Origin: Methanocorpusculum parvum
Lineage (GTDB): Archaea; Halobacteriota; Methanomicrobia; Methanomicrobiales; Methanocorpusculaceae
NCBI GenBank assembly: GCA_015063085.1
Contig: SUTD01000003.1
Coordinates: 32,001 to 96,000 of the forward strand
DNA: 64,000 nt
Direction: 5' to 3'
Both the position numbers and the translations under genes were made by a program. Every line of letters starts with the position of its first letter. Positions within the stretch are counted from its first letter, which is position 1. Below the pieces are notes generated by a model. It made no database searches, had not been told where the DNA came from, and saw only the letters and a list, made by a program, of their open reading frames with translations. Positions 53,197 to 61,419 of this stretch are shown here, in pieces.

Positions 53197-54284
53197 CGTC
53201 TTGTATGGAAAATCCTGTGATGCCTTGTGCAATGACTGGAGCGTGCGCTGTTCTGTCCGGCTTTTCCGGGCTGTCGGTTGTTGTTCACGGATCTTCCGGA
53301 TGCTATTATTATCCGCGGTCGATTCTTCGGGCACAGCTGTATTCGACCTATCTTTTAGAGTCGGAGATTGTGTTTGGAACGGTTGACCGTCTGCGTGAGG
53401 TTGTATCTTCCCTTGAAGCGGAAGGAAAACCGGTCGCTGTTGTAAATACCTGTATTCCGGCTTTGACAGGCGAGGATTTGGCAAATGCTTTCGAGGGTAC
53501 GAATGCGGTGTTTGTGGACTCTCCGGGTTTTTCCGGAAATGCGGAGGCGGGAGTAAAAGCGGCATACACAGCTTTGGACATTGGAACAGCCGATGTGCCT
53601 GCGGTAAACATTGACGGTGTCTGCGGGCTCGACCTCTTTGCCCGCGGAAATCTGCATGAGGCATTTCGTATGCTCTCGCTTCTTGGAATTCCAATTCGCT
53701 TATCGCTTGCCGCAGATTCGTATTCGAAACTGAAAGAGGGGGCTGCACCGTTTTCCGTATCAGTAAATCCCGCGTGGGATTCCGGAGTTGGCGAGAACCT
53801 TGGTTCTCTCCTGTTTTTGGATATCAGGGATACAATGTCTGCTCTGGAAAAGAGATTCCCCGATGCTGATTATGCGGCACTCGAAGCAGAGTGGCAGAAA
53901 GCGGATGAGACGATGTTTTACTATGCGGATAAGTATCTTCGAAAGTACACTCCGCCGGTTTCGGCAATCGCGGGGCAGGGAAGCTACTGCCGCTTTGCAT
54001 CTGCAATGCTTACCAGATATTTCGGCTCAGACATCGCTGTGTCTCTTCCACGCGAAGAGGTTGTGGATTATACGGAGATTTCCGAGAGGATTTCTTCTGC
54101 CGAGCCTGATTTGATTCTCGGTTCGACCTTTGAGGCATCTGTTTATGATGCGGCATTTTTCGGTATCACCCACCCGGACAGAAGCAGGATTTCGATGTCT
54201 GCCCGTGCGGTATCAGGTGTGGAAGGGGGAATTCTGTTTATGGAAGGGGTTTTAAATGCTCTGATGGATTTCCAGAAACGGTAA
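53193..54284 (+). CDS. NifK-like nitrogenase component 1 family protein
   Basis: This is a 363-residue second component-1 protein. The ligand-type cysteines are C18 (GACAVL), C37 (SSGCYYYP) and C87 (NTCIPALTGED), matching the pattern in the preceding gene. ATG 53193 overlaps its stop by four bases, with GGAGG-like bases upstream. The two proteins are distinct in sequence, as in a NifD/NifK-like pair. No cofactor-assembly genes (NifB/E/N) are in the window. It is convergent with the flavodoxin-ferredoxin gene. Confidence 0.8.
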   Translation: MTSCMENPVMPCAMTGACAVLSGFSGLSVVVHGSSGCYYYPRSILRAQLYSTYLLESEIVFGTVDRLREVVSSLEAEGKPVAVVNTCIPALTGEDLANAFEGTNAVFVDSPGFSGNAEAGVKAAYTALDIGTADVPAVNIDGVCGLDLFARGNLHEAFRMLSLLGIPIRLSLAADSYSKLKEGAAPFSVSVNPAWDSGVGENLGSLLFLDIRDTMSALEKRFPDADYAALEAEWQKADETMFYYADKYLRKYTPPVSAIAGQGSYCRFASAMLTRYFGSDIAVSLPREEVVDYTEISERISSAEPDLILGSTFEASVYDAAFFGITHPDRSRISMSARAVSGVEGGILFMEGVLNALMDFQKR

Positions 54285-55070
54285 TCACTCTCCTTTCTGT
54301 TTTTTCATATCAGCAACAGACGCTGTCGGATGACGATACCGCGGACGAAGCGCTGTTTTCCTTCCCACATTAATTGCCTCTTCCGGACAGAAGTGGAGGC
54401 AGGCAAGGCAGCCTTCGCACTGGTGAAGCCAGACATGTTTTCCGTGATTGCCGATTCTGATGTTGTCTGCCGGACAGACAGAGACACAAATTCCGCACTC
54501 ACTGCAGCGTGGCGAGATGCAGAACTTTTCATCCGATTTGGGAAGGGCTTTGATGAATGGACCGTAGGCAAGCCCCATCAGTTTTCCGGAGAAGCTCATG
54601 GATTCTAAATACTTCCCGCGATTTCTGACCGATTCTGCAATTAAGGCAGCCTTGGTTTGTGCGGCATCATACATCTTTTTCTGTTCCGGAATCTCCGGCG
54701 GGGCAGACAGCGGGATGTAGTTGTCCGGCATCTGAATCCACCACGATGCATCGGCTGCATGTCCTGCAGCAGAAGAGAGCCGTTTTACCTGTGCAGAAGG
54801 AGCGCCCATCCTTCCCCCTTCGGTCGCGACGAAGAACACATATCCTGCATCAGCAAGGCTGATGCTTTTTAAGAACCGGACAACAATCTGCGGCAGACCG
54901 CCGGCATACAGCGGATAGATGATGCCGATAGTGGAATCTTTTGCGATTTTCTGCGGGGCTTTGAGTGCCGCAGGGATTCCGATAAGCTCGGCTCCCGTAT
55001 CTTCAGCAATTTTCCGGGCAACGGCAAGCGAGTTTCCGGTTCCGGTAAAATAGTATATGACAGTATTCAT
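54285..55070 (-). CDS. EFR1-type flavodoxin-ferredoxin fusion
   Basis: This 261-residue protein has an N-terminal flavodoxin-like domain (YYFTGTGNSLAVARKIAED) and two C-terminal [4Fe-4S] clusters (CSECGICVSVCP and CEGCLACLHFCP). It probably ferries electrons between FMN and ferredoxin-type partners. It lies tail to tail with the Nif-like operon and 64 bp after the radical SAM gene, so it could supply reductant to either. Longer starts extend into weak sequence. Confidence 0.83.
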   Translation of the reverse strand: MNTVIYYFTGTGNSLAVARKIAEDTGAELIGIPAALKAPQKIAKDSTIGIIYPLYAGGLPQIVVRFLKSISLADAGYVFFVATEGGRMGAPSAQVKRLSSAAGHAADASWWIQMPDNYIPLSAPPEIPEQKKMYDAAQTKAALIAESVRNRGKYLESMSFSGKLMGLAYGPFIKALPKSDEKFCISPRCSECGICVSVCPADNIRIGNHGKHVWLHQCEGCLACLHFCPEEAINVGRKTALRPRYRHPTASVADMKKQKGE

Positions 55071-55134
55071 GCGTAGAGGTACATTTGAATGCTGAGAAGA
55101 AATGCTTTTTGAAGCGGGTAAAAAAGTGCGGAGA

Positions 55135-56286
55135 TTATTTCTCAATAATCCGCTTAATGAGCGGCATCACCGCAGGCTTTTCCATACGCTTCACGCGGGA
55201 TCTTCTCTGCATCGGAGATGCCGCAGGCGCTTCCATCTCCTTATTCATGCGGGATACAATCTCATCGAATGCTCTCTTGTATGCCGTACAGTGCGGGTCA
55301 ACGCCTTCCAGCTCTCCGCCTGTCGGGGCTATCGCGTTGTACGGACAGCCTCCTCTGCAGTACGTAATGTGAGAACAGTCTTTACAGGCGAAATCCACAT
55401 GTTCTTTGAATGCTGTCATCCGCTTTCCTGCCGGGCTTTCCATAAGCTCTGCAATCGAGGGCTTGTCTTTTACATAGCCCATCACCCACTCGGGCATTCC
55501 GATAAACCGGTAGCACGGGTAAATCGCGCCGTCAGGACCGATCGCAAATGTGGAACCCATACAGTCCGCATACGTACAAACCGCTCCGGAGCGCGTGAAA
55601 ACGCAGCGGCAGAGATCGTTGACGTTCATAATCTCAAAGCTCGGATTCGTGATGGCATAATCAAGAAGCCAGACCAAAAGCTCTCCGTACTCTTCAGGTT
55701 CAAGCGTCCATGCATTTGGATTATCTCCTTTTAAGGACGGAAGTGCCGGGTGGAGCTTCATAACCCATCCCTGGCTCTTGAAGAACTCAACAATATCCTC
55801 TTTGCGTTTCACAGAAGAGTTCGTAAACGTGCAGATGAATCTGACCAGAAGCCCGTGATTTACCGCGATGCGGTACCCTTCCATGCATCGGGTAAAGTAT
55901 TCGTCTCCTCTCTGATAATCCGTTAAATCCTCCGGGCCGTCAATCGATGATCCAAGCGGCACCTTGTACTCGGCTAAAATTTCTGCAATCTCATCATCCA
56001 TTAACCAGAGGTTTGTCTGCATCGCAAACTCCGGATGCATGTGAGCGAGTTCTTTGGAAAGCATTGGAAGTACTTCGCGGTAGAACGAAGCCCCTGCGAG
56101 GAGAGGTTCCCCTCCGTGGAATGTGAAGGTCACATGTTCTTCTTCGACCGGTTTTAACCACTCGACGATGTCGCGGACAGTATCCAGAATCATCTTTGGA
56201 GAGTTCTCATCAGAACTCCAGCAGTACTTACATCTGCCAGGACACCCAAGCGTTGGGATAATCATTACATGGAAGGGATTTTTCAT
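55135..56286 (-). CDS. Radical SAM/SPASM protein, probable peptide-modifying enzyme
   Basis: This is a 383-residue radical SAM enzyme. The [4Fe-4S]-SAM cysteines C15, C19 and C22 lie in GCPGRCKYCW. The HGGEPLLAG strand and SSIDG are typical of the anaerobic sulfatase-maturase group. The C-terminal SPASM region has about 9 cysteines, including CKDCSHITYCRGGCP and DPHC, for two auxiliary clusters. It resembles methanogen families annotated as peptide-modifying (Mhun_1560 type), from memory. No Cys-rich precursor peptide gene is visible next to it. The tail is basic and proline-containing. Confidence 0.82.
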   Translation of the reverse strand: MKNPFHVMIIPTLGCPGRCKYCWSSDENSPKMILDTVRDIVEWLKPVEEEHVTFTFHGGEPLLAGASFYREVLPMLSKELAHMHPEFAMQTNLWLMDDEIAEILAEYKVPLGSSIDGPEDLTDYQRGDEYFTRCMEGYRIAVNHGLLVRFICTFTNSSVKRKEDIVEFFKSQGWVMKLHPALPSLKGDNPNAWTLEPEEYGELLVWLLDYAITNPSFEIMNVNDLCRCVFTRSGAVCTYADCMGSTFAIGPDGAIYPCYRFIGMPEWVMGYVKDKPSIAELMESPAGKRMTAFKEHVDFACKDCSHITYCRGGCPYNAIAPTGGELEGVDPHCTAYKRAFDEIVSRMNKEMEAPAASPMQRRSRVKRMEKPAVMPLIKRIIEK

Positions 56287-56381
56287 GAATAGGAATATAT
56301 TGGGCAGGATGGGTATTCATGATTGTTGTTTGGAGGGTACAAACCCCCATGTTTATTACCCAGGCAGACACATTCTACTAT

Positions 56382-56840
56382 ATGACACCACAGAAGGTTC
56401 TTCTCAAAACCAATATGGGAGACATCACTCTTGAACTTCGCGAAGACATGCCGATTACAGCAGGCAACTTCGCAGAGCTTGTCGGCAAGGGATTCTACAA
56501 CGGAGTTATCTTCCACCGGGTAATTGACGGATTCATGATTCAGGGAGGAGACCCGACCGGAACCGGCAGAGGAGGGCCGGGCTACCAGATTAAAGATGAG
56601 TTCATGCCGGACAACAAAAACAACAAAGGAACCATCTCCATGGCAAATGCAGGTCCGAACACCGGAGGCAGTCAGTTCTTCATCAACTTAGTCAACAACA
56701 ACTATCTCGACAAAGCCCACCCGGCATTCGGACACGTTGTTGAGGGAATGGAAGTTGTCGAAAAGATTGGAAAGGTCAAGACCAACTACAGCGACAGGCC
56801 GTTAGAAGATGTTGTGATTGTTGAAGCAACCCTTCTCTAA
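56382..56840 (+). CDS. Cyclophilin-type peptidyl-prolyl cis-trans isomerase
   Basis: This 152-residue single-domain cytoplasmic foldase has no signal peptide. The active-site region is FHRVIDGFMIQGGDP with the catalytic Arg, and GSQFFIN and HPAFGHVVEGM are also typical. The start ATG 56382 gives the usual N-terminus for a short bacterial/archaeal cyclophilin. It faces away from the radical SAM gene. Confidence 0.93.
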   Translation: MTPQKVLLKTNMGDITLELREDMPITAGNFAELVGKGFYNGVIFHRVIDGFMIQGGDPTGTGRGGPGYQIKDEFMPDNKNNKGTISMANAGPNTGGSQFFINLVNNNYLDKAHPAFGHVVEGMEVVEKIGKVKTNYSDRPLEDVVIVEATLL

Positions 56841-56849
56841 CTTTTTTTT

Positions 56850-57194
56850 ATGAGCAGAACTTTATCCGAAGACGATATTCGTCTCCTGGAAAAATTAGCG
56901 CCTGAGTGTTCAAGCCTTACCTGTACCAAATCCGCTGCAGAGTACCGCTCGATTTTAGCGCCGGTCGCAAATCATTTTGCAAAGGATGCAGAAGACTTTG
57001 AATCCCGCCTGCTCCGCTTAACCGACGAGGAGTTTTCAAAAATCATCTCGATGATTCGCTCAGGCGAGGAAAGTATCGGATGTCTTCCTGTTGAGTGTGC
57101 CGAGATTTTAATCAGCGAAACAATGAAACGCGGAGACATGAATGCCGCAAACGAACTCTACGCCCTCTATGAGATGGGCGGCGGATGCGAATGA
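56850..57194 (+). CDS. Hypothetical protein, helical (114 aa)
   Basis: This 114-residue soluble, mostly helical protein is rich in Glu and Ser. I do not recognise it. Four cysteines (C20, C25, C78, C83) and a Cys near the end are seen, with no clear metal pattern. It follows the cyclophilin gene after 9 bp and overlaps the hydrolase start by four bases (ATGA), so it is cotranscribed. Confidence 0.6.
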   Translation: MSRTLSEDDIRLLEKLAPECSSLTCTKSAAEYRSILAPVANHFAKDAEDFESRLLRLTDEEFSKIISMIRSGEESIGCLPVECAEILISETMKRGDMNAANELYALYEMGGGCE

Positions 57195-57865
57195 TTTCTC
57201 TTGCATACAGAAAAGCAGGGAAGGGAAAGCCCCTCATTCTTCTGCATGGAAACGGAGGAAGCAGTGCCGACTTTGAATCGCAGACTGCATATTTCTCCCG
57301 ATTCTATGAAGTGTTCGCTGTTGATACAAGAGGGCATGGAAACTCAAAAAGAGGAGATGCCCCTCTGTCTTTTTCGCAGTTTGCAAAAGACCTTCTTGCA
57401 TTTTTGGACGAACAGAAAATCGAAAAAGCCGACATTCTCGGATTCTCTGACGGAGCAAATACAGCTCTTCTTTTCGCCGCAGAAAATCCCAAAAGAGTTG
57501 GTAAGCTTATTCTCTGCGGGACATGCACAAACCCGAAAGCCGTAAAACGCTCTGTTCAGTTGCCTATCGAAATCGGATATGCGATAGCCGCCCGCTTTAA
57601 AAATCCAAAAGCACAGAGGAAGGCGGAGATTCTGGGACTGATGGTAACGGATTTTGGAATATCAGAAAACCATCTGAGAAAAATTCAGGCAGAAACCCTC
57701 GTTCTTGCAGGGACGAGAGATATGATTTCTACGGCTCATACGAAAATGATTGCTGAAACAATCCCGAAAGCAAAACTGCTGTTTCTCGAAGGTGATCATT
57801 TCCTGCCGATGAAAAGAGCTGATGCGTTCAACAAAGCTGTTGATGAATTTCTGAAAGAAGAGTAA
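57191..57865 (+). CDS. Alpha/beta hydrolase
   Basis: This is a 224-residue alpha/beta-fold hydrolase. The oxyanion loop is LLHGNGGS, the nucleophile is in GFSDGAN (serine), and a late GDHFLPM gives the catalytic His, with an Asp in GTRDMIS. The substrate is unknown; esters or other small molecules are likely. ATG 57191 overlaps the upstream stop by ATGA. A second hydrolase of the same class is at 62902-63804. Confidence 0.85.
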   Translation: MISLAYRKAGKGKPLILLHGNGGSSADFESQTAYFSRFYEVFAVDTRGHGNSKRGDAPLSFSQFAKDLLAFLDEQKIEKADILGFSDGANTALLFAAENPKRVGKLILCGTCTNPKAVKRSVQLPIEIGYAIAARFKNPKAQRKAEILGLMVTDFGISENHLRKIQAETLVLAGTRDMISTAHTKMIAETIPKAKLLFLEGDHFLPMKRADAFNKAVDEFLKEE

Positions 57866-57917
57866 AAAAGATTGGTTGGAGGTATTTTTATGGATTTAGT
57901 TTCTTTGAGAAGTATTT

Positions 57918-58598
57918 TTACTCTTCGTCAACGAAGGACTGTGCTGCAAAGAAGACAACTGCCTTTCCTTCTGCGTCAACAAGGGTAAGTCCTGCGTCAG
58001 TTACCGTGAATCCTGCAACGGTCTTTAAGGATTCGAAGTATGCATCTTCTGCTTCCATGTTCGGACCGAACATCATGGTTGCTCCAACCTGCTCAAGGGT
58101 TAAGGATTCTCCATCCTGAACGTAGTTTCCGAAGTAGTTGTTAACCGGACCCTTTCCTGCAAAGGTACCGTCTTCGTTGAAGATGATAGTGACACCCTCA
58201 GCGGTTTCCCAGGAACCGACAACGCTCTTTGGTGCTTCGGTGAAGGTAAGTCCGCCGGAGAGGACAAGTTTTCCGTCAGCAAGTTCGAAGGTCTGCTCGC
58301 CTGCAAGTGCTTTGAAGAATGCATCTTCCTTCTCGATTTCCGGACCGAACATCATAGTCACACCCGGAGTTCCGAAGGTAATCTTGTTTCCATCAATGGT
58401 GTACTCTCCAAAGTAACGGTTGACATAGGACTGACCTGCAAAGGTTCCGTCTGCCTTAAGGGAGAGGGTTACGTCTGTTCCGCTGATAATCCATTCTCCG
58501 ACCGGAGTGTCGGAGTTTGCAGCATTGCTGATACATCCTGCTGCTGCAACGATGCCCACAAGGGCAACCGCTAAAACGACAAGTGCTGTCTTTCTCAT
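57918..58598 (-). CDS. Predicted lipoprotein with two META-like repeats
   Basis: This 226-residue protein has a signal peptide (residues 1-21) and a lipobox AAAGC with C22, so it is probably anchored outside the membrane. The rest is two tandem repeats, residues ~32-120 and ~125-215, each with VGSW/VGEW, then T(I/L)-x-F or LSLKADGTFAG, a YFG-Y strand and VTMMFGP/ATMMFGP. This is the META/HslJ-type beta fold. The high similarity of the repeats shows an internal duplication. Its role in the cell envelope is unknown. Confidence 0.75.
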   Translation of the reverse strand: MRKTALVVLAVALVGIVAAAGCISNAANSDTPVGEWIISGTDVTLSLKADGTFAGQSYVNRYFGEYTIDGNKITFGTPGVTMMFGPEIEKEDAFFKALAGEQTFELADGKLVLSGGLTFTEAPKSVVGSWETAEGVTIIFNEDGTFAGKGPVNNYFGNYVQDGESLTLEQVGATMMFGPNMEAEDAYFESLKTVAGFTVTDAGLTLVDAEGKAVVFFAAQSFVDEE

Positions 58599-58864
58599 AC
58601 TACATCATTGTACGTTTGAGCATATATACTTGGTTTAAGTTACGAAAATTTTTGCAGTTATTAATGGATTATTTTTCAAAAATACGCGTTTTTAGAGGTT
58701 TTTGAAAATTTGCAAAACTGAGTGCAGAGTCTCGGCGCGGGAAAAATCAAAGACGAAAAGAGGGACCCGGAGAAATTTTCTGCATGTCAGAGAAAACCAA
58801 AAGAAATTTCTGAAACGACAGCATACGCTCTTGTTTGAAAGTTACAAAAGAAACAAAAAAACAG

Positions 58865-58938
58865 TGGGCACGATGAGATTCGAACTCATGACCTCTCGGT
58901 TATCAGCCGAGCGCACCACCTAGCTATGCTACGCGCCC
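58865..58938 (-). tRNA. tRNA-Ile (GAT anticodon)
   Basis: This is a 74-base cloverleaf on the minus strand: acceptor GGGCGCG/CGTGCCC, and anticodon stem CTCGG/CCGAG with loop CTGATAA giving GAT. The T-arm is ATGAG-TTCGAAT-CTCAT. The discriminator is A, and CCA is not encoded. A plus-strand reading frame across it is not real. Confidence 0.92.
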
Positions 58939-59043
58939 TGTTACCCTATAAGATTGGTTGTTGATATATTTATACTTTTTCAAATCATGCATCACACCAT
59001 GCCGTACATTTAATCCCCTCATATAACAAATATATAAAGAATT

Positions 59044-60828
59044 ATGGCTGAAGAGAGTTCCAAAAAATATCTCCTTGGAAATGACGCAATCGCCCATGCG
59101 TGCCTCGAATCCGGAATTGACTTCGTTTCCGGCTATCCGGGCACCCCGTCATCTGAAGTTATCGACCGCCTCAGAACACAGAAAGACCCCTGGTTCTACC
59201 TTGAATGGTCAGTAAATGAGAAGGTCGCCTTCGAAAACGCGCTCGCCGCAAGCTGGTGCGGACTGCGCTCGATTGTCACCATGAAGCATGTCGGATTAAA
59301 TGTCGCAGCCGACCCGTTAATGACCTCGTCATCCACCGGAACCAAAGGAGGATTTGTCATCCTCTCTGCTGACGATCCCTTTGCACACAGCTCCCAGAAC
59401 GAACAGGACTCGAGAATGTATGCAAAGTTCGCGCAGATTCCCTGTCTTGATCCGTCCTCAGTACAGGAAGCGCATGACTTCATCAAATCCGCATGGGAAC
59501 TCTCCGAAAAGTTCTCTCTTCCGGTTCTCTTCCGCCCGACAACCCGTATCTGCCACTCAAAAAGCGATGTAGAACTTGGAGCACAGACTCCGTCAAACCG
59601 CAAGGGAGCATTCGAGAAAAACCCGAAGCAGTACGTTGTTGTCCCGGCACACACCAGAGTTCTCCACGTCGAGCTTACCAAAAAGCAGGACGCTGTTGCA
59701 AAGCACCTCGTTGATGCCGGATACAACAAAGCAGAAATCCGCGGAAAGAAACTCGTCATCGCAGGCGGTATCTCCGCATCCTACGTTGAAGAGATTCTCG
59801 CAGACGACATCTCCTTCGCAAAGATTGGCGCATACCCGATTGACCGGAAATGGCTCGCTGAAATTGTCGCACAGCACGAAGAAGTTCTCGTTGTCGAAGA
59901 ACTCATGCCGGTAATCGAAGAAGCAGTACTTGCCGCTGCAAACGGTGTTGCCGTTCACGGAAAACTTGACGGCACACTTCCACACGAAGGCGAGTTCTCC
60001 ACTGCCCTGGTTGCCAAAGCCTTAAGCGCTGTCGGTTTTGCAGAAAACACATTCCCTGACGCACCGGCTGCCGCAGAAGTTCCGGCAAGACCGGCAATTC
60101 TTTGTCCCGGCTGTCTGCACCGTTCCGTCTTCTACGCAATGAAGAAGGTCTTCAAAGACGGAATCTTCCCGTCTGACATCGGATGCTATACCTTAGGTCT
60201 CCAGCTTGGCGCAGTCGATACCACCATTTGTATGGGAGCATCCGTTACCGTTGGATCTGGAATTGCCCACTCGGTCGAAGGAGCAGAAGTCGTCTCCACC
60301 ATTGGCGACTCAACCTTCCTCCATACCGGTGTCAACGGATTAATCAACGCAGTCTACAACAACGCAAACCAGACTGTAATCATCCTCGACAACAGAATCA
60401 CCGCAATGACCGGTCACCAGCCGAATCCGAACACCGGAATGACCGCCTGCGGAGTCGAGTCTCCGAAGATTTCCTTAGAAGAACTCGCACGCGCCTGCGG
60501 AGTCAAGTTCGTCGAAGCAGTTGACCCGTATGACTTAACCCACCTCTTAGCCGTCTTAAAGGAGGCAAAAGAGAAGGAAGGCGTGAAAGTCATCATCGCA
60601 AAACAGCCGTGCGTCATCATGAACAAACGCCTTGGAATCAAACGCAGCCGCTATGTCGTAGACGCTGACCGCTGTCTCAAGTGCGGAGCATGCATCAGAT
60701 ACGGATGTCCGGCCTTAGAGACCGATGAGAACGGAGCAGCACGCACCACATCTCTTTGTACCGGATGCGGAGTCTGTGCCGACATCTGTCCTGCAGGGGC
60801 AATCCACAAAGGAGGGGCACGCTCATGA
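59044..60828 (+). CDS. iorA: Indolepyruvate:ferredoxin oxidoreductase alpha subunit
   Basis: This is the 594-residue large subunit. It oxidises aryl-2-keto acids to aryl-acyl-CoA with reduction of ferredoxin, in aromatic amino-acid breakdown or synthesis. The N-terminal part starts YLLGNDAIAHACLESGIDFVSGYPG. The TPP-binding region has TIGDSTFLHTG (GDS motif) and later NAVYNN. The C-terminus has two [4Fe-4S] motifs, CLKCGACIRYGCP and CTGCGVCADICP. The iorB start overlaps its stop (ATGA). TATA-like ATATAAC lies ~23 bp upstream of ATG. Confidence 0.94.
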   Translation: MAEESSKKYLLGNDAIAHACLESGIDFVSGYPGTPSSEVIDRLRTQKDPWFYLEWSVNEKVAFENALAASWCGLRSIVTMKHVGLNVAADPLMTSSSTGTKGGFVILSADDPFAHSSQNEQDSRMYAKFAQIPCLDPSSVQEAHDFIKSAWELSEKFSLPVLFRPTTRICHSKSDVELGAQTPSNRKGAFEKNPKQYVVVPAHTRVLHVELTKKQDAVAKHLVDAGYNKAEIRGKKLVIAGGISASYVEEILADDISFAKIGAYPIDRKWLAEIVAQHEEVLVVEELMPVIEEAVLAAANGVAVHGKLDGTLPHEGEFSTALVAKALSAVGFAENTFPDAPAAAEVPARPAILCPGCLHRSVFYAMKKVFKDGIFPSDIGCYTLGLQLGAVDTTICMGASVTVGSGIAHSVEGAEVVSTIGDSTFLHTGVNGLINAVYNNANQTVIILDNRITAMTGHQPNPNTGMTACGVESPKISLEELARACGVKFVEAVDPYDLTHLLAVLKEAKEKEGVKVIIAKQPCVIMNKRLGIKRSRYVVDADRCLKCGACIRYGCPALETDENGAARTTSLCTGCGVCADICPAGAIHKGGARS

Positions 60829-61409
60829 AGAAAAGTTATGATGTCTTAATCGTTGGAATCGGCGGACAGGGCACTATCCTCGCATCCAACGTCTTAGGTG
60901 ATGCCTGTGTTTTAGAAGGACGCCACGTCAGAGGAGCAGAAACCCATGGAATGTCCCAGAGAGGAGGATCTGTTGAAACCCACATCAGAATCGACGGCAA
61001 GTTCGGTTCGTTAATCGCTCCCGGAACCGCAGACCTCTTAATCGCATTCGATGTCTTAGAGGCTCTTCGCTACCGTCACTTCTTAAAGCCGGCAGGAACG
61101 ATGATTATCAACCGCGAAATGGTTGTTCCAACATCAGTCTACTCCAACAAACTGCCTGTCCCGAAGATGGAAGACATCGAAGCAGAACTCAAAGCCGGAG
61201 GACACAACGTAGTCTTAATCGATGCGACAGAGATTGCAGCGAAGGCCGGAAGCCCGCTTGCTGCAAACATCGTCTTAATGGGTGCAGCATCCCACACTCT
61301 GCCGCTTGCAGTAAAGTCCCTCTCAGAAGCAGTTCGCAGAAACGTTCCGCCAAAGACTGTCGAAATCAACGAGAAGGCATTCAACCTCGGACGCGAGGTT
61401 GCCCTCTAA
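60825..61409 (+). CDS. iorB: Indolepyruvate:ferredoxin oxidoreductase beta subunit
   Basis: This is the 194-residue gamma-type 2-oxoacid oxidoreductase subunit (IorB). The opening YDVLIVGIGGQGTILASNVLGDAC and VRGAETHGMSQRGGSVETHIR are the family signatures. It completes the IorAB enzyme with the upstream gene. A T7 run follows the stop. Confidence 0.94.
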   Translation: MKKSYDVLIVGIGGQGTILASNVLGDACVLEGRHVRGAETHGMSQRGGSVETHIRIDGKFGSLIAPGTADLLIAFDVLEALRYRHFLKPAGTMIINREMVVPTSVYSNKLPVPKMEDIEAELKAGGHNVVLIDATEIAAKAGSPLAANIVLMGAASHTLPLAVKSLSEAVRRNVPPKTVEINEKAFNLGREVAL

Positions 61410-61419
61410 ACTTTTTTTG

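Noticed and set aside
58702-58923. 73-codon plus-strand frame
   Set aside because: It runs through the tRNA-Ile gene on the other strand and has a basic, low-complexity sequence.
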